Of a stretch of 64,000 nt of DNA, positions 52,883 to 61,226 are shown piece after piece. A model generated the notes under the pieces. That model had not been told where the DNA came from. It ran no database searches and saw nothing but the letters and a program-made list of their open reading frames with translations. Within the stretch, counting starts at the first letter, position 1, and each line of letters starts with the position of its first letter. The stretch covers positions 3,286,001 to 3,350,000 of the forward strand of contig NZ_CP109485.1 of assembly GCF_035918235.1 (NCBI RefSeq). The letters are read 5' to 3'. Both the position numbers and the translations under genes were made by a program. Source of the stretch: Streptomyces sp. NBC_01445 (GTDB lineage Bacteria; Actinomycetota; Actinomycetes; Streptomycetales; Streptomycetaceae).

Positions 52883-55456
52883 TCACAGCCTCGGGTCGAC
52901 CGGCTCCGACTCGAGCGCGAGGACCGCGAACACGGCTTCGTGGACGCGCCACAGCGGCTCCCCGTCCGCGAGCCGGTCGAGCGCCTCGAGACCGAGCGCG
53001 TACTCGCGGACGGCGAGCGAGCGCTTGTGCCCGAGGAAGCGGCCGCGTAGGCGTTCCAGGTGGTCGGGGCGCGTGTACTCGGGACCGTAGATGATCCGCA
53101 GGTACTCGCGGCCCCGGCACTTGATGCCCGGCTGTACGAGACGGCCCTTGCCGTCGCGCGTGAGCGCCTCGACCGGCTTGACGACCATGCCCTCGCCGCC
53201 TCGGCCCGTCATCTCCAGCCACCAGTCGACACCGGCGCTCACCGACGCCTCGTCTCCGGTGTCCACGAAGAGCCGCCGGGTGGTCTGCAGGAGCCCGGAC
53301 CCGTCGTGCTCGACCATGCGGTCGATGAGGGCGAGCTGCTCGTCGTGCGGCAGCGCGGCCAGCGACCGGCCCTGCACGGCCAGGATCTGGAACGGCGCGA
53401 GCCGCACCCCGTCGAGCCCGTCCGTCGTCCAGCAGTAGCGCCGGTAGGCGTCCGTGAACGCGGCCGCGTCTTCGGCCCGTTCACGCTGCCTGCCGAGCAG
53501 TTCACCCACGTCGACGCCGCGCGCCGCCGCCGCTTCCAGGCCGGCGATGGCACCCGGGAACACCGCACCGGACGCCGCGCCCACGGCGGCATACTGCGAG
53601 CGCAGCAGGCCCGACGCCTTGAGCGACCAGGGCATCAGCTCCGTGTCGAGCAGCAGCCAGTCCGTGTCGAGTTCGTCCCACAGGCCGGCGTCCGTGACGG
53701 CGGCGCGCACCCGGCCGAGGATCTCCTCGGTGACCTGCTCGTCGGCGAAGAAGGACCGTCCGGTACGGGTGTAGAGCGCTCCGGTGGGCCCCTCCGGGAC
53801 GCCGAAGCGCTCGTGCGCCACCTCCGCGTCCCGGCACACCAGGGCCACGGCCCGCGAGCCCATGTGCTTCTCCTCGCACACGACGCGCCCTACTCCGTCG
53901 GCGGCGTACTGGGCGAAGGCCTCGGCGGGGTGCTCCAGGAAGTGCTCGTCAGCGGCTCCGCCGCGGGCCCCTTCCCGTGACGTCGCCGTCGGCGCCATCG
54001 TCGGCGGCAGGTACGGGACCAGCCGCGGATCGACGGCGAAGCGGCTCATGACCTCCAGGGCCGCCGCCGCGTTCTCCTCGCGCACGGCTACGCGTCCGGC
54101 GTGCCGGGTCTCGACGGCCCGCCGTCCGTGCACGTCGGCGAGGTCGAGCGGCCGCCCGTCCTGCCCGCCGGGCGCCTCGGTCCGCAGCGGCCGCGACGGC
54201 TCGTACCAGACCTTCTGTGCAGGTACGTCGACCAGTTCGCGCTCCGGCCAGCGCAGCGCGGTCAGCTTGCCGCCGAACACGGCGCCGGTGTCGAGGCAGA
54301 TGGTGTTGTTGAGCCAGGTGGCCTGCGGGACCGGTGTGTGGCCGTAGACGACGGCCGCGCTGCCCCGGTAGTCCTCGGCCCACGGGTAGCGCACCGGCAG
54401 GCCGAACTCGTCGGTCTCGCCGGTCGTGTCCCCGTACAGCGCGTGCGAGCGCACCCGCCCGGACGTGCGGCCGTGGTACTTCTCGGGCAGGCCCGCGTGG
54501 CACACCACGAGCCTGCCCCCGTCGAGGACGTAGTGGCTGACGAGGCCGTCGACGAACTCCGCGACCTCCTGCGTGAACTCCTCGCTCTCGCCTGCGAACT
54601 GCTCGACGGTCTCGGCGAGGCCGTGCGTGTGCTGGACCTTTCTGCCCTTGAGGTACCGGCCGAACTTGTTCTCGTGGTTCCCGGGCACACACAGCGCGTG
54701 GCCCGACTTGACCATCGACATGACGCGGCGCAGGACGCCCGGGGAGTCGGGCCCCCGGTCGACGAGGTCGCCGACGAACACCGCCGTACGGCCTTCGGGG
54801 TGCACACCGTCCGCGTATCCGAGCCTGGTGAGCAGCGTCTCCAGTTCAAAGGCGCAGCCGTGGATGTCGCCGATGATGTCGAAGGGGCCCGTGAGGTGCG
54901 TGAGGTCGTTGTAGCGCTTCTCGCGTACGACCTCGGCGCTGTCGGCCTCCTCGACGCCGCGCAGGATGTGCACCTTGCGGAAGCCCTCGCGCTCCAAGTG
55001 GCGCAGGGAACGCCGCAGTTCACGGGTGTGCCGGGAGATGACGCGGCGGTGCATGCCGGCGCGGTCGGCGCGCTCCGCGTTGCGCGCGGCGCAGACCTCC
55101 TCGGGGATGTCGAGGACGATGGCGATGGGCAGCACGTCGTACTGCCGCGCCAGGTCGACGAGCTGCTTGCGGCTCTCCTGCTGCACGTTGGTCGCGTCGA
55201 CGACGGTGAGCCGCCCGGCCGCGAGGCGCTTGCCCGCGATGTAGTGGAGCACGTCGAAGGCGTCGCGGCTGGCGCTCTGGTCGTTCTCGTCGTCGGCGAC
55301 GAGCCCCCGGCAGAAGTCGCTGGAGATGATCTCGGTGGGCTTGAAGTGCCGCCGCGCGAACGTCGACTTGCCGGACCCCGAGGCGCCGACGAGGACGACG
55401 AGGGACAGGTCGGTGACGGGGAGCGTACGAACGTGGGAACCAGGGGTGGTGGTCAT
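52883..55456 (-). CDS. pnkp: Bacterial polynucleotide kinase-phosphatase-ligase (Pnkp)
   Basis: The 857-residue RNA-repair enzyme has three modules. The N-terminal kinase has P-loop GASGSGKST (24-32) and phosphorylates 5'-OH ends. The central binuclear metallophosphoesterase (GDIHG 196-200, GDLVDRG 229-235, GNHENK 259-264) removes 2',3'-cyclic phosphates. The C-terminal nucleotidyltransferase/ligase (~490-850) has the lysine motif EEKHMGSRAV (~528). Bacterial Pnkp heals and, with Hen1, seals RNAs cut by ribotoxins such as colicin-type tRNases. Its ATG overlaps the hen1 stop by 4 nt. The length and domain order match the Clostridium thermocellum protein. Confidence 0.95.
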   Translation of the reverse strand: MTTTPGSHVRTLPVTDLSLVVLVGASGSGKSTFARRHFKPTEIISSDFCRGLVADDENDQSASRDAFDVLHYIAGKRLAAGRLTVVDATNVQQESRKQLVDLARQYDVLPIAIVLDIPEEVCAARNAERADRAGMHRRVISRHTRELRRSLRHLEREGFRKVHILRGVEEADSAEVVREKRYNDLTHLTGPFDIIGDIHGCAFELETLLTRLGYADGVHPEGRTAVFVGDLVDRGPDSPGVLRRVMSMVKSGHALCVPGNHENKFGRYLKGRKVQHTHGLAETVEQFAGESEEFTQEVAEFVDGLVSHYVLDGGRLVVCHAGLPEKYHGRTSGRVRSHALYGDTTGETDEFGLPVRYPWAEDYRGSAAVVYGHTPVPQATWLNNTICLDTGAVFGGKLTALRWPERELVDVPAQKVWYEPSRPLRTEAPGGQDGRPLDLADVHGRRAVETRHAGRVAVREENAAAALEVMSRFAVDPRLVPYLPPTMAPTATSREGARGGAADEHFLEHPAEAFAQYAADGVGRVVCEEKHMGSRAVALVCRDAEVAHERFGVPEGPTGALYTRTGRSFFADEQVTEEILGRVRAAVTDAGLWDELDTDWLLLDTELMPWSLKASGLLRSQYAAVGAASGAVFPGAIAGLEAAAARGVDVGELLGRQRERAEDAAAFTDAYRRYCWTTDGLDGVRLAPFQILAVQGRSLAALPHDEQLALIDRMVEHDGSGLLQTTRRLFVDTGDEASVSAGVDWWLEMTGRGGEGMVVKPVEALTRDGKGRLVQPGIKCRGREYLRIIYGPEYTRPDHLERLRGRFLGHKRSLAVREYALGLEALDRLADGEPLWRVHEAVFAVLALESEPVDPRL

Positions 55457-56982
55457 GCGGCCTTCGCCTCCTTCGGACTCGGGTCGGCCGGGGTCCGGTC
55501 AGTCGGGGTCTGGTCAGTCGGGGTCCGGTCGGTCGAGGACTGATCGGTCAGAGTGAAGACGGCCATCTGTGTGGGCGGGCCGACCTCCGGGTCGTCGGGT
55601 CCTACGGGCTCGAACTCCACGTCGTAGCCGTGCCGTTCGGCCACCGCGCGCGCCCAGGTGCGGAACTCCTCGCGGGTCCACTCGAAGCGGTGGTCGCCGT
55701 GCCGGACGTGCCCGGCGGGCAGGGTCTCCCAACGGACGTTGTACTCGACGTTCGGCGTCGTCACGAGGACGGTCCTCGGCCGAGCGGAGCCGAACACCGC
55801 GTACTCCAGTGCGGGCAGCCGCGGCAGGTCGAGGTGCTCGATCACCTCGCTGAGGACCGCCGCGTCATAGCCCTTGAGCCGCTTGTCGGTGTACGCGAGC
55901 GAGCCCTGGAGCAGCGTGACGCGGGCGGCCTGGCGCTCGCCCATCCGGTCGATCTTGAGGCGCCGGGCGGCGATCGTCAGGGCCCGGATCGACACATCGA
56001 CACCGACGACCTCGGTGAACCGGGTGTCCTTGAGCAGCTCGTGCACCAACTGGCCCTGTCCGCAGCCCAGGTCGAGCACCCGCGCGGCCCCCGCCGCCCT
56101 GAGCACGGCGGTGATGGCGTCGCGCCGCTGGACAGCCAGCGGTACGGGCTGCTCCTCGGTGTCCGTCGCCTCGTCGACCGCGTTGTCGATGGCCTCGACG
56201 TCGGTGTCGTCCGCGTTGGCGAGCCGTACCAGTTCCAGGCGCTCCATGGCGCTGCGGGTGAGTGCCCAGCGTCGCGAGAGGTAGCGGCTGGTGATCAGCT
56301 TCTGCTCGGGGTGCGTGGGCAGCCAGCCCTCACCCGCCCGAAGCAGCTTGTCGACCTCGTCGGCCGAGACCCAGTAGTGCTTGGCGTCGTCGAGCACGGG
56401 CAGCAGCACATACAGGTGCCGCAGCGCCTCGGCGAGCCGCAGCTCGCCCTCCAGGACGAGACGCACGTAGCGCGAGTCGCCCCACTCGGGGAACTGCTCG
56501 TCGAGCGCCACCGGGTCGGCCGTCACCGTGGTCCAGCCGAGCGGCTCGAAGAGTCGGCGCACCAGCGTGGCCCCGCCGCGCGCGGGCACCGCGGGCACCT
56601 CGATGCGCAGCGGCATCGGCTGCTCGGCCCGCTCGGGCATGGCCTTGCACTGCCCGCGCAGGGCGCTGGAGAACACATTGCCGATCGCCACGGCGAGCAG
56701 GGACGACGCGGCGTACGGCCGGTCGTTCACATACTGCGCGAGCGCCGCGTCCGGGGCGCCGCCACGGCCCTTGCCCTTGCCGCGGCGCACGAGCGCGACC
56801 GGATCCACCTCAAGGAGCAGCGCCGCGGTGCAGCGCTCCGGGGACGCCTCCGGGTAGAGGACGTGCGCGGTTCCGTGCGAGGTGGAGAACGCCTGCGCGT
56901 TGTCGGGATGCTTGTGCAGCAGAAACCCGAGGTCGGTCGCGGGGCGTTCAGGGGTGCCGGTCGTACTGATCGTCAGGAACAC
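55453..56982 (-). CDS. hen1: 3'-terminal RNA ribose 2'-O-methyltransferase Hen1
   Basis: The 509-residue partner of Pnkp has an N-terminal ligase-activating domain (MFLTISTTGTPERPATDLGF through ~240). The C-terminal methyltransferase has the SAM motif VLDLGCGQGQLVHELL (~300), the metal-binding SEVIEHLDLP (Glu, Glu, His) and the final His in HGDHRFEW (~445). It methylates the 2'-OH at the break during repair so that the junction resists being cut again, and it switches on the Pnkp ligase. The start is GTG 56982, fitting the usual family N-terminus. The last ~25 residues are a low-complexity TDRTPTDQTP tail made by a 15-bp DNA repeat. It is first in the operon. Confidence 0.94.
   Translation of the reverse strand: MFLTISTTGTPERPATDLGFLLHKHPDNAQAFSTSHGTAHVLYPEASPERCTAALLLEVDPVALVRRGKGKGRGGAPDAALAQYVNDRPYAASSLLAVAIGNVFSSALRGQCKAMPERAEQPMPLRIEVPAVPARGGATLVRRLFEPLGWTTVTADPVALDEQFPEWGDSRYVRLVLEGELRLAEALRHLYVLLPVLDDAKHYWVSADEVDKLLRAGEGWLPTHPEQKLITSRYLSRRWALTRSAMERLELVRLANADDTDVEAIDNAVDEATDTEEQPVPLAVQRRDAITAVLRAAGAARVLDLGCGQGQLVHELLKDTRFTEVVGVDVSIRALTIAARRLKIDRMGERQAARVTLLQGSLAYTDKRLKGYDAAVLSEVIEHLDLPRLPALEYAVFGSARPRTVLVTTPNVEYNVRWETLPAGHVRHGDHRFEWTREEFRTWARAVAERHGYDVEFEPVGPDDPEVGPPTQMAVFTLTDQSSTDRTPTDQTPTDRTPADPSPKEAKAA
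55492..55536. repeat. 15-bp minisatellite in the 3' end of hen1
   Basis: Three tandem units (GGTCCGGTCAGTCGG and two variants) encode the repeated TDRTP/TDQTP tail of Hen1. The unit length is a multiple of three, so copy-number changes keep the frame. Confidence 0.8.
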
Positions 56983-57053
56983 GCGTCCGAGTATGGTCCG
57001 CCAGTACCGCCTCCGACCACGCATTTCCCTCCGGGGACGCTGCGGTTCTAAAA

Positions 57054-57070
57054 GGTCACCAGAAGTGACC
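57054..57070. promoter_or_regulatory. Palindrome GGTCAC-N5-GTGACC between hen1 and the LLM oxidoreductase
   Basis: A perfect 17-bp palindrome lies 16 bp before the LLM oxidoreductase ATG and 71 bp before the hen1 start. It is an operator candidate for one or both divergent genes; no binder is suggested by the sequence. Confidence 0.5.
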
Positions 57071-57086
57071 GGTGCATGATGGATGA

Positions 57087-58010
57087 ATGGATCTTCGAGT
57101 CTTCACCGAACCGCAACAAGGCGCGACCTACGAGACGCTTCTCCGCGTCGCGAAGGCCGCTGAAGACCTCAATTACGGAGCGTTTTTCCGGTCTGACCAT
57201 TACTTGCACATGGGCTCCGCCGACGGGCTCCCCGGCCCCACCGATGCCTGGATCACGCTGGCCGGGCTCGCCCGCGAGACCAGGCGGATCCGCCTGGGCA
57301 CACTGATGACCGCCGGCACCTTCCGCCTCCCCGGCGTCCTCGCGATCCAGGTCGCGCAGGTCGACCAGATGTCGGGTGGGCGCGTGGAGTTGGGCCTCGG
57401 CTCCGGCTGGTACGGGGCGGAGCACGAGGCTTACGGCATCCCCTTCCCGAAGGAGAAGTTCGGCCGCCTCGAGGAGCAACTCGCCATCGTCACGGGCCTG
57501 TGGAGCACGCCCGTCGGCGAGCGCTTCAACTTCAACGGCACCTACTACCAGCTGACGGACTCCCCCGCGCTGCCGAAGCCGACGCAGAGCAAGGTGCCCG
57601 TCCTGATCGGCGGGCACGGCGCCAAGCGGACCCCGGCGCTCGCCGGGCAGTATGCCGACGAGTTCAACATCCCCTTCGCGTCGCTCACCGACACGGAACA
57701 GCAGTTCAAGCGGGTCCGTGCGGCGGTGGAGCAGCACGGCCGCAGCGCCGACAGCCTCGTCTACTCCAACGCCCTGGTGGCGTGCGTCGGCAAGACCGAC
57801 GCCGACGTCAGGCGCCGCGCCGCCACGATCGGCCGTGAAGTGGACGAGCTGAAAGCGAACGGACTCGCCGGGTCGCCGGCCGAGGTCGTCGAGCGGATCG
57901 CCGCGTACCAGGCCGTCGGCTCGCAGCGGATGTATCTCCAGATGCTCGACCTGGACGACCTGGACCACTTGGAACTGATCGCCACCGAAGTGATGCCCCA
58001 GCTGTCCTAG
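57087..58010 (+). CDS. LLM-class F420-dependent oxidoreductase
   Basis: The 307-residue protein is a luciferase-like TIM barrel of the actinobacterial TIGR03560-type F420-dependent group. It has MDLRVFTEPQQGATYETLL, FFRSDHYLHMG (~35), RIRLGTLMTAGTFRLPG, GGRVELGLGSGWYGAEHEAYG (abbreviated ELGLGSGWYGAEH ~107) and VPVLIGGHGAKRTPALAG (~170). It probably uses coenzyme F420 to reduce or oxidise an unknown substrate. The ATG at 57087 has only a GATGGATGA stretch before it, so a short or absent leader is possible. It is divergent from the RNA-repair operon. Confidence 0.85.
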   Translation: MDLRVFTEPQQGATYETLLRVAKAAEDLNYGAFFRSDHYLHMGSADGLPGPTDAWITLAGLARETRRIRLGTLMTAGTFRLPGVLAIQVAQVDQMSGGRVELGLGSGWYGAEHEAYGIPFPKEKFGRLEEQLAIVTGLWSTPVGERFNFNGTYYQLTDSPALPKPTQSKVPVLIGGHGAKRTPALAGQYADEFNIPFASLTDTEQQFKRVRAAVEQHGRSADSLVYSNALVACVGKTDADVRRRAATIGREVDELKANGLAGSPAEVVERIAAYQAVGSQRMYLQMLDLDDLDHLELIATEVMPQLS

Positions 58011-58084
58011 GCCACGCGTCAACTCCGCTGGTCCCGGTGCTCCGGCCCCGCCCCTGTCGGGTGAACATCCGTCAACCGGGCACG

Positions 58085-58102
58085 TGGCCGGGGCCCCGGC
58101 CA
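58085..58102. terminator. 18-bp perfect palindrome downstream of the LLM gene
   Basis: TGGCCGGGGCCCCGGCCA lies 75 bp after the LLM oxidoreductase stop codon and is a terminator candidate. The remaining sequence in the 234-bp gap (58011-58244) shows no gene. Confidence 0.45.
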
Positions 58103-58244
58103 GTGACCCGTTCACGCGAGTGATCGTTGGCTCGGGCGGAGCCGGACCGCCCGGCACCCGCACCGGCGGCGGCTGCCTCCGCCGGGCGACGCGTGCGTCA
58201 ACTGGCCTTCCCCCGTGGGGAGGGCAAGGGCCGAGGAGGCCGCC

Positions 58245-58442
58245 ATGTCCCAGGAAGCCATGTCCGAGCAGGTCGTCCACGAACCGGCCGGGCCGGATCA
58301 GGAGGGCGCGCCCAAGGGTCTGCTCCAGCAGATGGAAGAGCTGATGGCCGCGCTCAACGCGGATCTGTCGCAGCTCGACGCCGACCTTCAGCAGTCCACC
58401 GGACCCGGCGCCCCGTCCGCCGACGAGGGCCACCGCCTCTGA
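58245..58442 (+). CDS. Small acidic protein of unknown function (65 aa)
   Basis: The ATG at 58245 follows GAGGAGG by 5 nt, an excellent ribosome binding site, which is the main reason to call it. The product has an acidic, flexible N-terminus, then an amphipathic helix (GLLQQMEELMAALNADLSQL, ~25-44) and a Gly/Pro/Ala tail ending GHRL. It lacks the C-terminal GGE/GGQ of Pup. No family is recognised. A hairpin terminator follows 7 bp after the stop. Confidence 0.65.
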   Translation: MSQEAMSEQVVHEPAGPDQEGAPKGLLQQMEELMAALNADLSQLDADLQQSTGPGAPSADEGHRL

Positions 58443-58449
58443 CCCCGCC

Positions 58450-58482
58450 GGGGGCGCGTCGCACCGATGCCGGTGCGCCCCC
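58450..58482 (+). terminator. Hairpin after the small acidic protein gene
   Basis: GGGGGCGC pairs with GCGCCCCC, with an inner CACCG / CGGTG stem, starting 7 bp after the stop codon. Confidence 0.65.
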
Positions 58483-58514
58483 GAAGCCCGCCGCCGCGCC
58501 AACTGGCGCGCCCT

Positions 58515-58994
58515 CTACGCCGCCGAGTCAGGTTCCGACTCCGACATGGTGTCGCGGCGCAGCCCGAGCCGGCGGATTATCTCGAGGACCCTGTCCCGTG
58601 ATTCGTCGGCGGCGTCGATGGCGTCCATGCAGTGCCAGTAGTCCCCCTCCTCCTCCGCCTCGCTGGCTATGCCCACCAGGGCGATCCCCACTTCCCCGAG
58701 CAGCGCGGCCAACCCGATCAGTGCCTTGTGCGCCTCCGGCAGCTCCGTGAGCTGCGCCGCCCGTATGCCGCCCGCCCCGATGACCGGGAGCGCCGAGCCC
58801 GAGCAGCCTCTGCCGCCCGCCTCACTCAGTCCGCGCGCCTCACCCCTCAGCTCCGGCGGGCCCTCTCTCGCCAGCCTGTTCCCCATGGCCTGTGCGAGGG
58901 CCTGGGCCTGCCATGCCTCCCGCGTGATGGCCGGCGCGTCCTGGCTCTCCGCCAGGGCCCGTCGGCTCGCCCTGATGAGTCGCACCGCGTCCAT
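58515..58994 (-). CDS. Conserved Streptomyces protein of unknown function (DUF6099-like)
   Basis: The 159-residue product begins MDAVRLIRASRRALAESQDA and contains EAWQAQALAQAMGNRLA. Two Ala/Leu-rich helices (AHKALIGLAALLGEVGIALV) and an acidic segment (SEAEEEGDYWHCMDAIDAAD) follow. I recall this pattern as a family confined to Streptomyces relatives, with no known function. The sequence suggests an all-helical soluble protein. The ATG at 58994 follows GGGGG by 6 nt and is preferred over an ATG at 59117. The 188 bp upstream to the MazG-like gene show no other gene. Confidence 0.65.
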   Translation of the reverse strand: MDAVRLIRASRRALAESQDAPAITREAWQAQALAQAMGNRLAREGPPELRGEARGLSEAGGRGCSGSALPVIGAGGIRAAQLTELPEAHKALIGLAALLGEVGIALVGIASEAEEEGDYWHCMDAIDAADESRDRVLEIIRRLGLRRDTMSESEPDSAA

Positions 58995-59182
58995 GCGCCG
59001 CCCCCGTCCCGAACTCCCTTGTCCACTACCCAGAGTGAGGGTCGGAGAGGCGAAAAGCCAGAGGACGACCGAAATCTGTGGACACGGAATCCAATGTTGA
59101 TAATTCTGTGACTCCATAGAGTGACAAGACCGGTCGCGCGGCCCTTCCAGCCGGTCTCAGCCGCCCGTCTCAGCCGCCGACC

Positions 59183-59515
59183 TCAGCCCTCCCCCGGCAC
59201 CGGAAACCGTTCCTCGTTGCGGTCGATCTTCGCCGACAGGGCCGCCAGCGCGTCGATCCCGAGCACCTCGCACAACTGCAGCAGATACGCGAGGACGTCG
59301 GCGACCTCGTCGCGCACCCGGTGCGCCGTGTCCGGGTCCGCCATCACGCCGGCCGACTCCTCCGGGGTCAACCACTGGAAGATCTCGACCAGTTCGGACG
59401 CCTCCACGCTCAGCGCGGCCACCAGGTTCTTCGGCGTGTGGTACTGCTCCCAGTTCCTGGCCTCGGCGAACTGCGCCAGCCGGCGCTGCAGTCCCTCCAC
59501 ATCAAGTTCTGTCAC
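59183..59515 (-). CDS. MazG-like nucleotide pyrophosphohydrolase
   Basis: The 110-residue protein is a single all-alpha NTP-PPase domain. The metal site is EASELVEIFQW (E-x2-x-E, ~38-45) with DEVADVLAYLLQL (E-x2-D, ~69-73), the EXXE-12-28-EXXD pattern of MazG/dCTPase relatives. A YHTPKNLVAALSVEASE start is typical of the RS21-C6/dCTPase-like branch. It would hydrolyse a non-canonical or damaged nucleoside triphosphate to the monophosphate. The GTG start overlaps the stop of the AAA ATPase gene by 4 nt (GTGA), so the two are translated together. Confidence 0.85.
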   Translation of the reverse strand: MTELDVEGLQRRLAQFAEARNWEQYHTPKNLVAALSVEASELVEIFQWLTPEESAGVMADPDTAHRVRDEVADVLAYLLQLCEVLGIDALAALSAKIDRNEERFPVPGEG

Positions 59516-60666
59516 GGCCCCAGGTCTACCACCGCCGCTCCGTGCTCCCGCGCCGCCCACGTCCCGTCGCCGACCGCCCCCGCCAGACGGATGTGCCCGC
59601 GCCCGCACATCCGCACCGCGAGCGCCGTCAGCTCCCGCAGCTGCCGCGGGTCGAGGCTGCGGTCGAGGCCGTCGGCGAGGACGGTGAGCGTCTGGTACGC
59701 CTCGGGGACCTCCGCCACCGGGTCGACCGCGAGCACACGGGGGCCGGTGAGCAGGACCAGGGCGAGCGCCAGGTACCTCAACTCGCCCTCCCCGAGACGG
59801 TCGACGGGGGTGCGCAGACCGTCGCCGCGGTCGAGCACGGCCCGTACCGTGCCGTTGCCGAGGTCCTCCGACAGGACGTCGACGACGGGTCCCGCGCAGC
59901 CGGCCCGGGCGGCGGCGACGAGCAGCGCGTGCCGGATGCCGCACTCGGAGCGTGTGCGCCACAGGACGGCGGCGAGGTTGTCGCAGCCGCTCAGGAGCCG
60001 GTCGGCGGCGGCCGGGGCGGGGCGGCGCATGCGGTCGGGCCGGGGGTCGCAGGAGAAGACGGAGCGCAGGGCGACCACCACTTGTTCGGCGGCGGCGATG
60101 ACGAGCCGCTGGCCTTCCGTCTTGCCCGCGACGCGCAGCGGCAGGAGCGCCGTGCCGAGCAGGTCGTCCGGCAGGGGCGCGCGGGTCACGGGGGTTGCCC
60201 CTGCCGTGTGCCAGGCGGCCTGGACCACGCGGCGTCCGGGGTCGCGCAGGGCGGTCTCCAAGAGAGTGCGGCCGTCGCAGGTCAACCGCTCGCCGACGAT
60301 GCGCAGTTCGGGCTCGGCCTGGATCGCGAGGTCGAGGCGGACCGGGCCGACGGGCCCGGTGACGGTGCAGCCGATGCGGAAGCCGCGGCGTCGCTGCGCG
60401 TCGGGGCGGGCCCGGTCGGGGACGTAGGCGGACGGGTCGGGGAACACCTCGTCGAGGGCCGCGCCGCCGCCGAGCCGGGCCAGGCCCTCGTAGGCCTTCA
60501 GGGCGCTGGACTTGCCGCTGCCGCTCGGTCCCGCGAAGAGGGTCAGCGGGCCGAGCGGGAAGCGTGCGCTGCGGTGCGCGGCGAAGGCGGAGAGCCGCAG
60601 TTCGGTGAGGCTCGGCCGGTCCTGGGGAGCCGGGGGTGCGCCGCCGTCCCCCGCGAGCAAGGTCAT
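59512..60666 (-). CDS. AAA-family (RecF/AAA_21-like) ATPase
   Basis: The 384-residue ATPase has an ABC/SMC-type core without a long coiled coil. It shows N-terminal LTELRLSAFAAHRSARFPLG, Walker A FAGPSGSGKSSALKAYE (~45), a degenerate signature LGEGELRYLALALVLL (~300) and Walker B RVLAVDPVAEVPEA (~320). The usual catalytic Glu directly after the Asp is replaced by Pro-Val-Ala-Glu. Such AAA_21 proteins often act in DNA repair or phage defence. The overlap with the MazG-like gene suggests a two-component module, but its function is unknown. The ATG at 60666 has only a weak GGA upstream. Confidence 0.75.
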   Translation of the reverse strand: MTLLAGDGGAPPAPQDRPSLTELRLSAFAAHRSARFPLGPLTLFAGPSGSGKSSALKAYEGLARLGGGAALDEVFPDPSAYVPDRARPDAQRRRGFRIGCTVTGPVGPVRLDLAIQAEPELRIVGERLTCDGRTLLETALRDPGRRVVQAAWHTAGATPVTRAPLPDDLLGTALLPLRVAGKTEGQRLVIAAAEQVVVALRSVFSCDPRPDRMRRPAPAAADRLLSGCDNLAAVLWRTRSECGIRHALLVAAARAGCAGPVVDVLSEDLGNGTVRAVLDRGDGLRTPVDRLGEGELRYLALALVLLTGPRVLAVDPVAEVPEAYQTLTVLADGLDRSLDPRQLRELTALAVRMCGRGHIRLAGAVGDGTWAAREHGAAVVDLGP

Positions 60667-60758
60667 GTTCCGGACGGTAGGCGGCACTCCGCCCGGAGAA
60701 CCGTTCTTCCGGGCGGACCTTCCTTCGATCGGGGGACCGGAGGGCCTGGGCCGGCTGA

Positions 60759-61190
60759 CTAGACCCGGGGAACGGCCCCCGCCACGAAGTCCTGCACCTC
60801 GGTGCCGGGAGGGGCGAGCAGGAAGACATTGCGGTCGACACGGTGCATTCCGCAGCCGAGACCGAGGACCACTCCGCTGCTGAAGTCCAGGACGCGCTTG
60901 GCGACATCGGACTCTGCGCCGCTCAGGTCGAGCAGCACGGGGATGCCCGTCATCACGGTCTCGGCGACCTCGCGGGCGTCCGCGAACACATTGATCCGCA
61001 GGACGACGAACCGTCGCCGCGCCTCGGTCTCCGCTTCGGGGACGGCCCTGTGGTCGACCGCCGACGGCCATGCGTTACGGCCGCGCAGAGGTACGACCTG
61101 GGCGAGCCCTTCCCACTGTTCGTCAGTGACGTCGTGGCTGTTCACTGCCCCCACCCCGTCCGGGCTCGTACTTTTGTCTGCACCCGCCAT
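60759..61190 (-). CDS. SepF-like cell-division protein (paralogue)
   Basis: About 143 residues. The C-terminal ~85 residues are a SepF domain: FVVLRINVFADAREVAETVM, VLLDLSGAESDVAKRVLDFSSGVV, MHRVDRNVFLLAPPGTEV. SepF bundles FtsZ and anchors it to the membrane. The N-terminus lacks the short amphipathic membrane helix of true SepF and instead is polar. Streptomyces have extra SepF-like genes (SCO5967 in S. coelicolor, from memory), and this fits that paralogue. The start is uncertain: ATG 61190 or GTG 61145. Confidence 0.8.
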   Translation of the reverse strand: MAGADKSTSPDGVGAVNSHDVTDEQWEGLAQVVPLRGRNAWPSAVDHRAVPEAETEARRRFVVLRINVFADAREVAETVMTGIPVLLDLSGAESDVAKRVLDFSSGVVLGLGCGMHRVDRNVFLLAPPGTEVQDFVAGAVPRV

Positions 61191-61226
61191 TCTTACGCCA
61201 AGTCACTCGTTCAGCCCAACAGCGAC

